Under the pieces are notes generated by a model that saw nothing but the letters and a program-made list of their open reading frames with translations, searched no databases and had not been told where the DNA came from. The position numbers and the translations under genes are program-made. From positions 124,001 to 188,000 of the forward strand of contig NZ_JAYTLQ010000026.1 in assembly GCF_043729335.1 (NCBI RefSeq): 64,000 bases of DNA, written 5' to 3'. This document shows positions 34,470-43,462 of this stretch, piece by piece (positions within the stretch are counted from its first letter, which is position 1; the number at the start of each line of letters is the position of its first letter). The DNA comes from Crenothrix sp043729335. GTDB lineage: Bacteria; Pseudomonadota; Gammaproteobacteria; Methylococcales; Methylomonadaceae.

Positions 34470-34641
34470 GTACCTGTAAGTTTATTAAAATAAATGATAA
34501 CTCTGTTAATAATAATCTAAACCCTAGCTTGGGTAAAGGATTAGTACCGTATGTTAAAGGCTAGGCGTGTCAGCCTATCAAATCATCACTGAAGCTTTTA
34601 AAATACAGGGTAATGGTATTAGAGTGCAGTAAACAGATGCC

Positions 34642-35694
34642 TTATTGAGATGTTTGTCTTTGTAGGTAAGCCACTGCAACGGCAGGCGCGCAATCCGCAG
34701 CACTGAGATCAGGCTGGGGCATAATTGATGGAAGTAAGCTTGAAAAATCCAGGTAAGCATGGCCTAGCTCGATAGCCATCTCTTTAACTAAAAAACGTCC
34801 TACACCCGCACCAATAAAGGTAATAGGTATGCTACCAGAGTGGCGCTGTAGCTGTGCTTGGCAGCCTTGCTGAATGTGTTCCAATTGTTGCCTGCGTATG
34901 TCTTTAGCCAAACGTTGCCAGCGGGGTAGGGTGTTGCTGCTAGCATCACAGCCTATCATGCGAGCCAGTCGTTTGGCACTGGCTAGGGGTGTTTTTTCCG
35001 CGCCATCGGCAGTGTCAGTTTGGTCGTGGCGTTCGTTCAGTTCGCCGGTAAGGCGGTAGACATCGGCCATGGTTGCGAAATATTCCGCCATTAACCCTAC
35101 GCTATGGCCTTCATCCTCGACTGTGCGCGCCACTGCCATGACTGCGGTTCTGATAATGCCGGTGTAAATAAGCTCCTTAGAAATCAGTCGCTGGTAGTCA
35201 CTATAGCCTTGTGCCAGCACCTGTTTGTCGTTGAGTAGTAAAATATCGGTGGTGGTGGTGCCTATATCAACAAATAAGCCGTTATTAACATGTTGCGCCG
35301 CAAACAAGGCGCTGGCCAGCCAGTTTGCAGAAGCAATCGCTGCATAATGTTGAATGCCAATGTGCTCGGTAGGCACAAGCCCTGATTGCCCCGCAAAAAC
35401 GCTGATCTGTGTGCCTGCTAAGAGTGTGCTCATGGCGTTGATAATTTGTTTAACGCCGTCATCTCTATCGGTAAACAAATCTACCAGTTCACCGGTCATG
35501 GTGATGGCGTGCTGACTTATGGGTAGGCTATCCAAGGCTTGCATAACCGCGTTAACCGCTTGCTGCAAGTGTTCAAGGCCTTTCCATAACGGGCAGGGTT
35601 GCTGAAAAATGGCGATAATTTCACCGGCTTGATTAAGCGCTGCCGCTTTAAGGTGCGCACCACCAATATCCCAGCCGACAAGGTTAGCTTGCAC
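34642..35694 (-). CDS. H4MPT-linked C1 pathway protein, hydantoinase-like (MfnF-like)
   Basis: 350-aa member of the hydantoinase/oxoprolinase-like family restricted to organisms with methanopterin C1 transfer. It has an ASKHA-like N-terminus GWDIGGAHLKAA, a DIGTTTTDILLL phosphate loop and FIGAGVGRFL near the C-terminus. The archaeal homologue MfnF joins the furan and tyramine-glutamate halves of methanofuran, and the same role in methylofuran synthesis is inferred here. Its start overlaps by 11 nt the end of the MfnD-like gene, which would make the tyramine-glutamate substrate. Confidence 0.85.
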   Translation of the reverse strand: MQANLVGWDIGGAHLKAAALNQAGEIIAIFQQPCPLWKGLEHLQQAVNAVMQALDSLPISQHAITMTGELVDLFTDRDDGVKQIINAMSTLLAGTQISVFAGQSGLVPTEHIGIQHYAAIASANWLASALFAAQHVNNGLFVDIGTTTTDILLLNDKQVLAQGYSDYQRLISKELIYTGIIRTAVMAVARTVEDEGHSVGLMAEYFATMADVYRLTGELNERHDQTDTADGAEKTPLASAKRLARMIGCDASSNTLPRWQRLAKDIRRQQLEHIQQGCQAQLQRHSGSIPITFIGAGVGRFLVKEMAIELGHAYLDFSSLLPSIMPQPDLSAADCAPAVAVAYLQRQTSQ

Positions 35695-36718
35695 GGATCT
35701 CTTGCGGAATAGTTACGGTTACTGGCTTGTTATGTTGCGGTTTTAGGGTTGGCGAGCCTGTCAGTAATTGCAAGACAGTATCGGCAATATTGATGCCCAA
35801 AGCCACTTCTATACCTACGAAGGCGGTGGTTAAGCGGGGGTTAATCTCCAATACCCAAGTTTGTACGGGTGTTTCAATTAAATCGATACCCACGTAGCCC
35901 CATAGGTCAGGAAACGCATAGGCAATATCATCTACTAAATATTGGTAGCGATCGATATCCGGGTTTTTATTCACAATAATTGCCGATAAATGATAGCGTT
36001 TATCCATAATGCGAAATTGTTGTTCATTAATACTTATAATCCAGACCAGGCCATTTTTAAACAGACAAGATAAGCTGGTTTTTTTGCCGTGCAAATGCGG
36101 CTGGATGATGTAGTTTTCTTTGTTGGTTATGGCGGCAATGTCTTGTAAGTCCGAGATTATCCAACTATCGATACAGCCTACGCCGTCTATGGATTTAATG
36201 ATCCATTCGCTGGTGTCGGTGGGGTAATGGGAGGCGGTAATGGCTGGTATATCGTGCGTCAGCGTTTCCTCGGCTGCGAGTAGGCAGGTAGGTACGGTGG
36301 CAATGGCGTATTTTTGTAAATGCTGATAAGTGTGGTATTTATTGGCTGTTGCTTTTACTACAGTGCTTGGGGAGCTTAATAGTCGTTTTCCGCTTGCTTC
36401 AACGGCTTCGCAAAGGCCTTGCAAAATACCATCAAATTCCGGGGCTATTGGCCATACGGCATCGCAGTGCGGGATAAGGCGCACAAATTCATCATAGCTA
36501 TGCTGTGAGGCATTAATAACGGCCGTTTCATAATGCTGGGTCTCCACTGTATCCACTAGACGATGATCTAGCATCACCAGCAAATCAATGTCTGTGAGTG
36601 AAGTAAAGTTATCAAGCAAGGCTTGTAGCATCAAACAGCCTTCACGCGTTAAAGCATCGGGCAATTCTTGCTTATTAAAACCACCACCGGTGATATACTC
36701 AAAGATCAGAATTTTCAT
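35684..36718 (-). CDS. ATP-grasp ligase of the C1-cofactor cluster (MfnD-like)
   Basis: 344-aa ATP-grasp enzyme starting MKILIFEYITGGG. The ATP-grasp core shows KSIDGVGCIDSW, a KTSLSCLF strand and the metal-binding LEINPRLTTAFVGIE, where Glu and Asn bind Mg. It resembles the tyramine-glutamate ligase MfnD of methanofuran synthesis and the 'orf17'-type genes of methylotroph C1 clusters; this is by-eye similarity. Tight coupling with the MfnF-like gene supports the assignment. It is divergent from the HisA-like gene, with only 37 bp between starts. Confidence 0.75.
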   Translation of the reverse strand: MKILIFEYITGGGFNKQELPDALTREGCLMLQALLDNFTSLTDIDLLVMLDHRLVDTVETQHYETAVINASQHSYDEFVRLIPHCDAVWPIAPEFDGILQGLCEAVEASGKRLLSSPSTVVKATANKYHTYQHLQKYAIATVPTCLLAAEETLTHDIPAITASHYPTDTSEWIIKSIDGVGCIDSWIISDLQDIAAITNKENYIIQPHLHGKKTSLSCLFKNGLVWIISINEQQFRIMDKRYHLSAIIVNKNPDIDRYQYLVDDIAYAFPDLWGYVGIDLIETPVQTWVLEINPRLTTAFVGIEVALGINIADTVLQLLTGSPTLKPQHNKPVTVTIPQEIRAS

Positions 36719-36755
36719 GCTTTACCTTGTATCTACAAAAACTATTTATTCAATC

Positions 36756-37442
36756 GTGAAAATAATCCCTGTCATCGATTTAAAAAACGGCGTGGTGGTT
36801 CATGCCCAGCAAGGCCAGCGTGATCACTATCAGCCTATTCAGTCATCGTTGTGCCAGTCTTCCAATATCTATCAGGTTATTCGCGCTTTTTTATCGCTGT
36901 ACGCATTTGATGTTTTTTATATTGCCGATTTAGATGCGCTTACCGGTCAGGGTGATCATGATAATACCATTAATGCCGTGTTGCGTTGTTATCCAAAAAT
37001 CATGTTTTGGGTGGATCAAGGGTATAGGCTTTCTAGTCATCGTACAAACTATTTAAGCAATTATATGCCAGTATTGGGCAGTGAGTCTTACTGTGAAAAT
37101 ACTGTGATGCAACTTAAAAATTTTAAGGGTAGTTTTGTATTGTCGTTGGATTATAAAAATAATGAGATGTTGGGCGCAAAAAGTTTGTTTAATAACTCGG
37201 CATTGTGGCCTAACGATATTATTATCATGACTTTGGATCAGGTCGGCAACACAAAAGGGCCTGATTTCGATAAGCTGCGGCAATTTTGTCAGCAATACCC
37301 TGACAAAAATTTTATTGCAGCCGGTGGGGTAAGAGACGCCGAAGACTTAATAAGTTTGCAAAATGGCGGCATTAACCAAGCTCTGGTTGCCAGTGCATTG
37401 CATTCCGGTGCATTAAGTGCCGCAGATATTGCTGATTTCTAG
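36756..37442 (+). CDS. HisA/HisF-related TIM-barrel protein of the C1 cluster
   Basis: 228-aa barrel protein with the HisA-like N-terminus VKIIPVIDLKNGVVVHAQ, a FYIADLDAL strand, a GNTKGPDFDKL loop and the C-terminal phosphate site FIAAGGVRDAEDL. It is shorter than HisA and belongs to the HisA/HisF-related group often found beside methanopterin genes in methylotrophs and archaea, rather than to histidine synthesis. No his gene is near. Start is GTG at 36756, directly at the conserved N-terminus; longer ATG reading would overlap the divergent gene. The reaction is unknown; a step in cofactor synthesis is inferred. Confidence 0.8.
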   Translation: MKIIPVIDLKNGVVVHAQQGQRDHYQPIQSSLCQSSNIYQVIRAFLSLYAFDVFYIADLDALTGQGDHDNTINAVLRCYPKIMFWVDQGYRLSSHRTNYLSNYMPVLGSESYCENTVMQLKNFKGSFVLSLDYKNNEMLGAKSLFNNSALWPNDIIIMTLDQVGNTKGPDFDKLRQFCQQYPDKNFIAAGGVRDAEDLISLQNGGINQALVASALHSGALSAADIADF

Positions 37443-37445
37443 TTA

Positions 37446-37476
37446 AAAAAATACCCCGCAAGCGAGGTATTTTTTA
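37446..37476. terminator. Bidirectional terminator between HisA-like gene and fae
   Basis: An AAAAAATACC / GGTATTTTTT stem with one internal mismatch and a tiny loop sits just after the HisA-like stop codon and before the fae 3' end. It provides T-runs in both directions. Confidence 0.8.
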
Positions 37477-37501
37477 ACATCTGAAACTAGCTAACTAAAA
37501 C

Positions 37502-38011
37502 TCAGTTAGGTGCGAACGGATGTTTTGCAGTAGATTTTTGTGCGACAACTTCAGCAGCTGTTGGTGAACCCGCTACAGCGCGTTCTAAAGCTTCTTTGGT
37601 AGCTTGGTAGTTGTACAATTGAATCTTGGCATCGTCTTCAGCAGCCCAGTGAATGAATACACCGACTGAGATGAACAAATCATCAGCTTCATCAGCTGGG
37701 ATAGTGCCGTTTTCTACGCAATCAGCAACAGCCATGGCAACACCACGTTGTGCAGGGCCAAACATTTGTACAGCTTGTTTTGCGCCTTTGATGGTTACTT
37801 TGTTGAACATAACAGTTGCAGGTTTAACCATCAGGTTAGGTGCAACAACAGCCAAAAGACTAGAAAAGCCATCTTTATTGTTTGTTAAGCAATGTGCAAA
37901 TGCAGTTTCAGCTGCTGAACCTCTAGGCCCAATCAAAAGATCGATATGAGCTACTTCGTTACCGTCACCAACTAAAGATTCACCGACGCTTAATTTATTG
38001 ATTTTAGCCAC
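37502..38011 (-). CDS. fae: Formaldehyde-activating enzyme
   Basis: Catalyses condensation of formaldehyde with tetrahydromethanopterin to methylene-H4MPT, the entry step of the pathway and main detoxification route for formaldehyde in methylotrophs. The 169-aa sequence has the family blocks GDGNEVAHIDLLIGPRGSAAETAFAH (with the catalytic His) and PATVMFNKVTIKGAKQAVQMFGPAQ. It lies 44 bp after the CitG-like gene on the same strand, so is likely co-transcribed with mch. Its codon choice looks rather regular, as expected for an abundant protein. Confidence 0.97.
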   Translation of the reverse strand: MAKINKLSVGESLVGDGNEVAHIDLLIGPRGSAAETAFAHCLTNNKDGFSSLLAVVAPNLMVKPATVMFNKVTIKGAKQAVQMFGPAQRGVAMAVADCVENGTIPADEADDLFISVGVFIHWAAEDDAKIQLYNYQATKEALERAVAGSPTAAEVVAQKSTAKHPFAPN

Positions 38012-38055
38012 GCTTGTTTTCCCCTATGCAGAAATAAAAAATTGAATGATATGCT

Positions 38056-38910
38056 TTAAGCTTTATTAAAAATTTCAATAAACGCTGTTAATACGGTAGC
38101 GACAGTTAAGTCGGCCGTAGTGCCAGGGTTTATTTTTTTTGACTTAAACTGTTGATCTATGTTGCGAAGTAACGGCTCAATATATTCAGGATGTGTGGCC
38201 TGCTCTAACTCTGCTTTAAGCAGACTCATCTGTTCGGCTACCATCCCAGAATAGCGGTCACCGTACTTTCTTTCGATGTGGCTATCGGGGTATTGGCTCA
38301 GTAAGTTGGCATATATTGCAACCACCGCCCAATAATTTCGATCCTCCCACCTATCTAAATAATTGTAATAGATTGGAAGCGAAAAATCAAAGATATTTTC
38401 ATAATCGCTGATATATTGTAGTGCGATGCGGTCTTTTTTGCTGGCTAAGCGCATGGCTTCGGTGAGTGTTACCGAGGCGTGTTGATTGACATCTTGCTCA
38501 TCGGCACTGCCTAATCCACCAGGCGCTGCCAGTGCGATGGCTTGAAATACCCAGTCGGCATCGCTGATGGTTGTCTCTGCCAACACACGGCTTAACCTGT
38601 GCCGTAATGTCTCAGTAGGATGCAGTTGGCTTGCTGCTTCAATCAAAGGCGCACACAGTAAAAGTATACCCAGATTGGTGTTGCAGCCGACCGCCTCGCG
38701 CGTGGCTTTGACGGCGTAGTAAATTTTTTCGCCCAAGGAGTATTCAGGATTACATAACGGTTCGGCACTGACTTTAGCACTAATGCGAAAATCCGCCACC
38801 GTCATGTCATGGCCTTCTGAGTAGACGCTGACGTTGCCGGGCTTAAAGGCTTGCAGTTCTAGCTCACAGGCTTGCTGGTAAAATTCACGCAGTTGCAGGG
38901 TAGACAGCAT
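38056..38910 (-). CDS. CitG/MdcB-like triphosphoribosyl-dephospho-CoA synthase family protein ('orf7')
   Basis: 284-aa protein related to CitG/MdcB, which join ribose triphosphate groups to nucleotides. It has LELQAFKPGNVSVYSEGHDM near the N-terminus, the TNLGILLLCAPLIEA helix and the terminal GTTADLTVATVLTAF block. In methylotrophs this family is the 'orf7' gene, needed for the H4MPT pathway and presumed to act in cofactor assembly; its exact reaction is unknown. Its ATG overlaps the TGA of the preceding RimK-like gene (TGATG), showing translational coupling. Confidence 0.88.
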   Translation of the reverse strand: MLSTLQLREFYQQACELELQAFKPGNVSVYSEGHDMTVADFRISAKVSAEPLCNPEYSLGEKIYYAVKATREAVGCNTNLGILLLCAPLIEAASQLHPTETLRHRLSRVLAETTISDADWVFQAIALAAPGGLGSADEQDVNQHASVTLTEAMRLASKKDRIALQYISDYENIFDFSLPIYYNYLDRWEDRNYWAVVAIYANLLSQYPDSHIERKYGDRYSGMVAEQMSLLKAELEQATHPEYIEPLLRNIDQQFKSKKINPGTTADLTVATVLTAFIEIFNKA

Positions 38911-39827
38911 CAGGCGGCAACACCAGTATTTATTGCGATATCACTGAGGTAGCGGCTGATCATGTCGTCCACCAATAATTCGGCAACATTGATATCGCAC
39001 ACGCTTTGCAGTCCTTTCCAGGCCGGAATGCTGTTGACTTCAATCACCAGGTACTGGCCGTTTTTATCCTGGATAATATCGACACCGGCGTAATCCATCT
39101 TTAGTGCCACGGTTGCCCTAATGGCCAAGCTGGCCATTTCTGGTGTCAGGTCGATGGCTTCGCAACGCGCACCACGCGCCACGTTGTTCAGCCAAGATTT
39201 ACCGCGCCGCTGCATGGCGGCCACGGCACGACCATTGATGACAAACACGCGGCTGTCGGAAAAACCCTCACCGGCACAATGGATAAAGCGCTGTAGATAA
39301 TACACGCCGTGGCTGCTGGTCAACCAAAACAGATCGGTCATTTTTTCGATACGCCGTATACCTTCGCCTTGTGAGCCAAAGAGCGGTTTGCTGATTAATA
39401 GCTGGCCATTTTTCAGCTCGGTTTCGGCAATCGCCAAGGCTTCTGAGCGGTGTCGCAATACCCAGGTTAACGGGGTCGGTATGCCAGCATGGCCTAGCAA
39501 AAAGCTGGTCATGCCTTTATCAACGCTGCGCTCCACGGCATGGCCATCGTTATACACCGGTATGCGCATGATTTTTAACGCATGCAAAATATCCAGATAC
39601 AACACCACTTCTTCCAGTGAGCCACCGGGCACGCCGCGCACAAACACGGCATCTGGCAGTTGCTGCTCAAAGCCTGGAATAACAATAGCGGTTTGCCCGG
39701 CTGCAATCGCAAAACGACAATCGGTTAACGAGACATACTCACTGTCGTAGCCTCTATCGGCAAAAGCAAGACGCAATTGACGACCATGCCAGCCAGGGTC
39801 GTCAGTAAAAATAACGATACGCGGCAC
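38910..39827 (-). CDS. RimK-like ATP-grasp ligase ('orf5')
   Basis: 305-aa ATP-grasp protein of the RimK/alpha-L-glutamate ligase type. Features are LLISKPLFGSQGEGIRRIE (ATP loop), YLQRFIHCAGEGFSDSRVFV, and VIEVNSIPAWKGLQ with the metal ligands Glu and Asn. In methylotroph clusters this is 'orf5'; by analogy with archaeal MptN it may add glutamate to the methanopterin side chain, which is inference. It follows mch by 7 nt and overlaps the CitG-like gene, so all form one operon. Confidence 0.88.
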   Translation of the reverse strand: MPRIVIFTDDPGWHGRQLRLAFADRGYDSEYVSLTDCRFAIAAGQTAIVIPGFEQQLPDAVFVRGVPGGSLEEVVLYLDILHALKIMRIPVYNDGHAVERSVDKGMTSFLLGHAGIPTPLTWVLRHRSEALAIAETELKNGQLLISKPLFGSQGEGIRRIEKMTDLFWLTSSHGVYYLQRFIHCAGEGFSDSRVFVINGRAVAAMQRRGKSWLNNVARGARCEAIDLTPEMASLAIRATVALKMDYAGVDIIQDKNGQYLVIEVNSIPAWKGLQSVCDINVAELLVDDMISRYLSDIAINTGVAA

Positions 39828-39834
39828 GGAGAAT

Positions 39835-40818
39835 CTAGGCTCCGAAAGACAGGTCTAATAAGGCATTGTCCAGTTTACCTGCACGGAAACTTTTGCCCGA
39901 TTCCACCGCTGTGACAATCACGCTGGCAGGGCTGAACAACATGGCATCGATCTTGAAAAAATCGTATTCGTATTGCTTGAAAATCTCGGCAAACGGTTTG
40001 CCGTAGTCTTTGGAGGTGGAGCTGGGTAATTCGTTGGCCAGTTTTTCGGCGGCTTCGTCGCTACCTTTCACAAACAAATGCACCAGGCCTGCAAATAAAA
40101 TCGCGTCGTTGGTGCGCCCCATCGCCTTTACAAACTTGGGGTGTGGTGGACAAATGGGGGCACTGCCGCTGCCATCGATAATATTTTCCAGCGGGAAATG
40201 CAAGGCATGCGCCTTGTGCATGGACACTTCCAGCACCCGCGATACCACTTGTACGCCACCGGCCAAGCTACTGGTGGGCGTGACGATAATGGTTAGCTTG
40301 GAAGCATCCAGCTGGCAGGCAGCGGCAATTTTATCCACTATTTCAATCGGGGGCAGCGCATCATTTTCTATGATCAGCACCGTTGCATCATGGCTGTCGC
40401 GGTACGCCAGTTCTTTGTACAGTTCTTCGACCGGCTCTTGCTTGTTGTCTTTTAGCTTAGTGGCCATAGCACGCGCAGGACCTGAACCCAATGCGTAATA
40501 TTTATCATGCGACAGGCTCCAGCCCGCATACTGGCTGCCCAAGCAGGCTAATACGGGATTGCTGGAGTAGACATTAACCGACAATGGCCAGTTAGTGGTA
40601 TACGAGCTGTGGCTAATACTGACTGTGCCCATGCCGCCCATGCAAATTTCGGCAATAATACGACCCGCTTCAAGTCCGCCGGGTACGCTGATGCCAGCGT
40701 CAATAACGGTGCAGCCATTGGCCAGTTTTTGTACGCCTAGCCGTAATTTGTCAGCATTATTAATTAATTCTTGCACCAGCGGCTGAGCCAGTTTATTAAC
40801 GCTCGCTTTAAATTCCAT
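39835..40818 (-). CDS. mch: Methenyltetrahydromethanopterin cyclohydrolase
   Basis: Hydrolyses methenyl-H4MPT to formyl-H4MPT in the cytoplasmic formaldehyde oxidation route. Family blocks include GLEAGRIIAEICMGGMG, VNVYSSNPVLACLGSQYAGW, YALGSGPARAMA and GSGSAPICPPHPKFVKAMGRTNDAI. I chose the ATG at 40818, 327 aa, which has AAGGG 8 nt upstream and starts at the usual place (MEFKASVNKLA). The TTG at 40836 is less likely. It overlaps the upstream ATP-grasp gene by 11 nt. No mtdB or fhc gene is in the window. Confidence 0.97.
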   Translation of the reverse strand: MEFKASVNKLAQPLVQELINNADKLRLGVQKLANGCTVIDAGISVPGGLEAGRIIAEICMGGMGTVSISHSSYTTNWPLSVNVYSSNPVLACLGSQYAGWSLSHDKYYALGSGPARAMATKLKDNKQEPVEELYKELAYRDSHDATVLIIENDALPPIEIVDKIAAACQLDASKLTIIVTPTSSLAGGVQVVSRVLEVSMHKAHALHFPLENIIDGSGSAPICPPHPKFVKAMGRTNDAILFAGLVHLFVKGSDEAAEKLANELPSSTSKDYGKPFAEIFKQYEYDFFKIDAMLFSPASVIVTAVESGKSFRAGKLDNALLDLSFGA

Positions 40819-41920
40819 GCCTAATACCCTTATCAAGTTGATTAATAATTATCTGTTGCTTAATCACTAGCTGCTGCATCATGTGCTGTGATTGCTTGTG
40901 GCTGGCAATAATACTGCAAACCGGCTGCCCTGTGTGAATTAATGCCCCGTCATTGGGTAAATCCATGCACCAGGACGGCCATGCAAAATCCATTGGAATT
41001 TGTGTGTCATGCCCAGCGTAAATAATTTGGTAGGCTTTGTAGTTATCAGATGGGATGGCTGGAGACTCATACAATTGCCCTTGACAGGCTTCGATGTGCC
41101 GCACAAATAACGCATCATCATAGAGCTGCATACTGGCCGGTGGCCTAGCGTTTATTTCCAGCACATAACAACTGTCGGCTGTGCAGATAAAATCCAGCGA
41201 ATTTAAGCCTTTGAGCGCAAAGACAGGGATGATTTTTGCTAGCCACCCCGCAACGCTGGCTTTGTGTTGATCTGGAATATTGCCGTCATTGCTGATGCCG
41301 GAAAAAATAAAATCATCCAGTTCAGATTGCACCGACCATTGGTTGTTGAAGCCAATGATTTGCAGGTTTACACCGTCAGCTAAAAACAGCACCGAGTGTG
41401 ATGTGCCTTTTACGTAGTGCTGCCAATATACCGAGGTAGGTAGCTTATCATTGGGGCGATAATGATTAATACCTACACCGCCGTGGCCTTGCAAAGGTTT
41501 AGTCAGCCATGTGTCGCTGGTGTTTTTTGGTTCGTTAAAGGTAACGTGAGGGTAGGGGATGGACAGCTGATCCAGCACTGAAAAAAAATATTTTTTGTTG
41601 AGTATGTTAGCGAATACATCGGGCGGATTACCCACTATTGTCAAACGATTGGCGAGATAATCCAGGCTTTCGGGATGGTCTTCAAAACCACTGCCATAGA
41701 TGACATGAGTGAGTGGAATGCGGGCAAAAAAAGCCTCTAAGGCGGGGAGGATATGGTTTAAAGCCAAAGAGGCAATTAGGAGAGTTTCTTGCGCATATAA
41801 ACAGGTATCGCGGTCTGCGTACAGATCAATGACAAAAGGTTTGTAACCTGCTTGGTGTGCAGCTTGTGCAAGCATGCGTCCGGAGCTGGCTACAATAAGT
41901 ACGTATTCAGGGTTGTTCAC
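40808..41920 (-). CDS. ATP-grasp protein at the head of the mch operon
   Basis: 370-aa protein with an N-terminal Rossmann-like domain (VLIVASSGRMLAQAAHQAGY) and an ATP-grasp domain with TKPLQGHGGVGINHYRP, SLDFICTADSCYVLEINARPPASM and a metal-binding Glu-Asn pair. It overlaps the mch start by 11 nt and is the first gene of the run ATP-grasp - mch - orf5 - orf7 - fae. Genes of this type recur in methanotroph C1 clusters; the substrate is not established. It is the third ATP-grasp ligase in the cluster, consistent with several amide-bond steps. Confidence 0.85.
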   Translation of the reverse strand: MNNPEYVLIVASSGRMLAQAAHQAGYKPFVIDLYADRDTCLYAQETLLIASLALNHILPALEAFFARIPLTHVIYGSGFEDHPESLDYLANRLTIVGNPPDVFANILNKKYFFSVLDQLSIPYPHVTFNEPKNTSDTWLTKPLQGHGGVGINHYRPNDKLPTSVYWQHYVKGTSHSVLFLADGVNLQIIGFNNQWSVQSELDDFIFSGISNDGNIPDQHKASVAGWLAKIIPVFALKGLNSLDFICTADSCYVLEINARPPASMQLYDDALFVRHIEACQGQLYESPAIPSDNYKAYQIIYAGHDTQIPMDFAWPSWCMDLPNDGALIHTGQPVCSIIASHKQSQHMMQQLVIKQQIIINQLDKGIRHGI

Positions 41921-42014
41921 CGTTATGATGTTATCCCGAAGCCGCCAAAAACACGTCTGATAGAAATGGAGTGAATTTCAGGCGTGAGAGGAGATTATCA
42001 TGCAAGCTAAATAG

Positions 42015-42338
42015 TTAACGCGCCATGCCATTGCCTAAGAATGCACCTGCGGCGGCACCAAGGCCTGCACCAAGCGGATGGCCATTGCCTATTTCATAAC
42101 CTAAAACACTGCCGACCACGCTGCCTGCCAAGCCTTGGTGTGAACGTGGGTCAGGTGGGGGTTGGTAGAAATTTTGTTGTGGATAATAGCCGCCATTGTT
42201 GTAGTTTTGCCCACCACCATAACCGCCATGATGTCCGTGGTGGCCATGATGTCTACGATGCCCATGGTCAGCAAAAGACAAATCAGAGTACAGTGCAATA
42301 GCTAACGTGAATTGAATCAAAAAAAGTAGCTTTTTCAT
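42015..42338 (-). CDS. Small secreted His/Gly/Tyr-rich protein with glycine zipper
   Basis: 107-aa protein with a signal peptide (cleavage near SFA-DHGH). A histidine-rich stretch (HGHRRHHGHHGHHGG) follows, then an Asn/Gly/Tyr/Pro/Gln-rich spacer. The C-terminal glycine zipper contains AGSVVGSVLGYEIGNG and GAGLGAAAGAFLGNG. The His run could bind Ni, Zn or Cu. It is a distant paralogue of the protein at 28102. The zipper suggests membrane association or oligomers. No known family is assigned with certainty. Confidence 0.75.
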   Translation of the reverse strand: MKKLLFLIQFTLAIALYSDLSFADHGHRRHHGHHGHHGGYGGGQNYNNGGYYPQQNFYQPPPDPRSHQGLAGSVVGSVLGYEIGNGHPLGAGLGAAAGAFLGNGMAR

Positions 42339-42605
42339 AAATCCTTCCTAAACAAAGTGTATGTTAAATTTAATAAGTTTTCTTCAGTTGCTGCACACTA
42401 TACAGGCCGAAAATGAATCTTAGCTTAACGAATGCCATGTTTTTTGAAATTTTTTTTATTGGCTACATGTATAGTTCTTAAATGTTCGGTAGGCTGTGTA
42501 TAGTAAAAAAATTAATAATATAATCATTATGTTGAGTGTTTATGGCTTTGAATATAAGCTTAACGATACATTGTCTCAAACTTTTGAAGAGGCTTGTGCC
42601 AGCGT

Positions 42606-43349
42606 TCAAGCTAACTCGTTAAGCTGTACAATGGTGATGATTTTATTGGCGCTCAGTGCGCAGTAAACATTGAGCGTCTCTGTATAAGGTAAATTAATAT
42701 CTTTTACACACCAGCTTGTAACGTTCCCGCATTGATTTGGAATACGTAGAAATGCATTGGGTTGTTCAGGGTTAATAACACAGTGTTGCAAGCCTAAGGC
42801 AATACCAAAGCCTGTGGCTTTTACAAAGGCTTCTTTGCGTGTCCAAAAGCGGTAAAATTCGGCCGTTTTTTGCTCATCGGGTAATTGATGCCAATAAATG
42901 GTCTCTTCTGGGGCAAAACATTTTTTGACTAACCCGGCAAGATTAGGGCGCATCTTATAATTTTCAACATCAATACCGAGCTGGCAATTCCAGGCTATTG
43001 CGATAACAAAAACACTACCGGAATGGGATATATTAAATGCAAGCTGTGGGTAATCTGCTAGATAAGGCTTGCCGTGTGTGGTTTTGCTGATGATTGTTTT
43101 TGCCGGTGCTTGCTGTAATATTTGCGCGAGTAACTTTCTTAACTGGCCATGCACTGCTACATAGCGTTTGTGTACCTGTTCATTTTTAAGTTGCTGGGCA
43201 TAATGTTGTTCATTCGCATTAAGCATTTTCCAGTAACGGCGGTAGTCATTGTCTTGGGTTTTAATCAATCCGTACCACACCGTGATTGTTTCGGATGACA
43301 GGGTTGCAGTGATGTCGGTGGTATCCGTTAAAATGGGTGTTGGTGTCAT
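42606..43349 (-). CDS. 4'-phosphopantetheinyl transferase (Sfp/HetI type)
   Basis: Transfers phosphopantetheine from CoA to a serine of carrier proteins. It has FNISHSGSVFVIAIAW, the Mg-binding LGIDVENYKM, and FYRFWTRKEAFVKATGFGIALGL, the signatures of the two-domain Sfp group; 247 aa is normal. No polyketide, peptide or fatty-acid cluster is adjacent, so its client carrier proteins are elsewhere. The divergent neighbour at 43463 starts about 110 bp away. Confidence 0.93.
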   Translation of the reverse strand: MTPTPILTDTTDITATLSSETITVWYGLIKTQDNDYRRYWKMLNANEQHYAQQLKNEQVHKRYVAVHGQLRKLLAQILQQAPAKTIISKTTHGKPYLADYPQLAFNISHSGSVFVIAIAWNCQLGIDVENYKMRPNLAGLVKKCFAPEETIYWHQLPDEQKTAEFYRFWTRKEAFVKATGFGIALGLQHCVINPEQPNAFLRIPNQCGNVTSWCVKDINLPYTETLNVYCALSANKIITIVQLNELA

Positions 43350-43462
43350 GTGGAAATGTGCGTGGTACCGTCAAAATTAGCGTTCGGGTGAAGTCTTGCG
43401 CGGGCAAATGGTTTATCATTAGCTTATTACAACTATAAGCTTAAAAAGCGATTTATAAAACA

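Noticed and set aside
36588..36755. Longer ATG start of the HisA-like gene at 36588
   Set aside because: It overlaps the divergent MfnD-like gene by more than 130 bp and precedes the conserved N-terminus; GTG 36756 fits the family.
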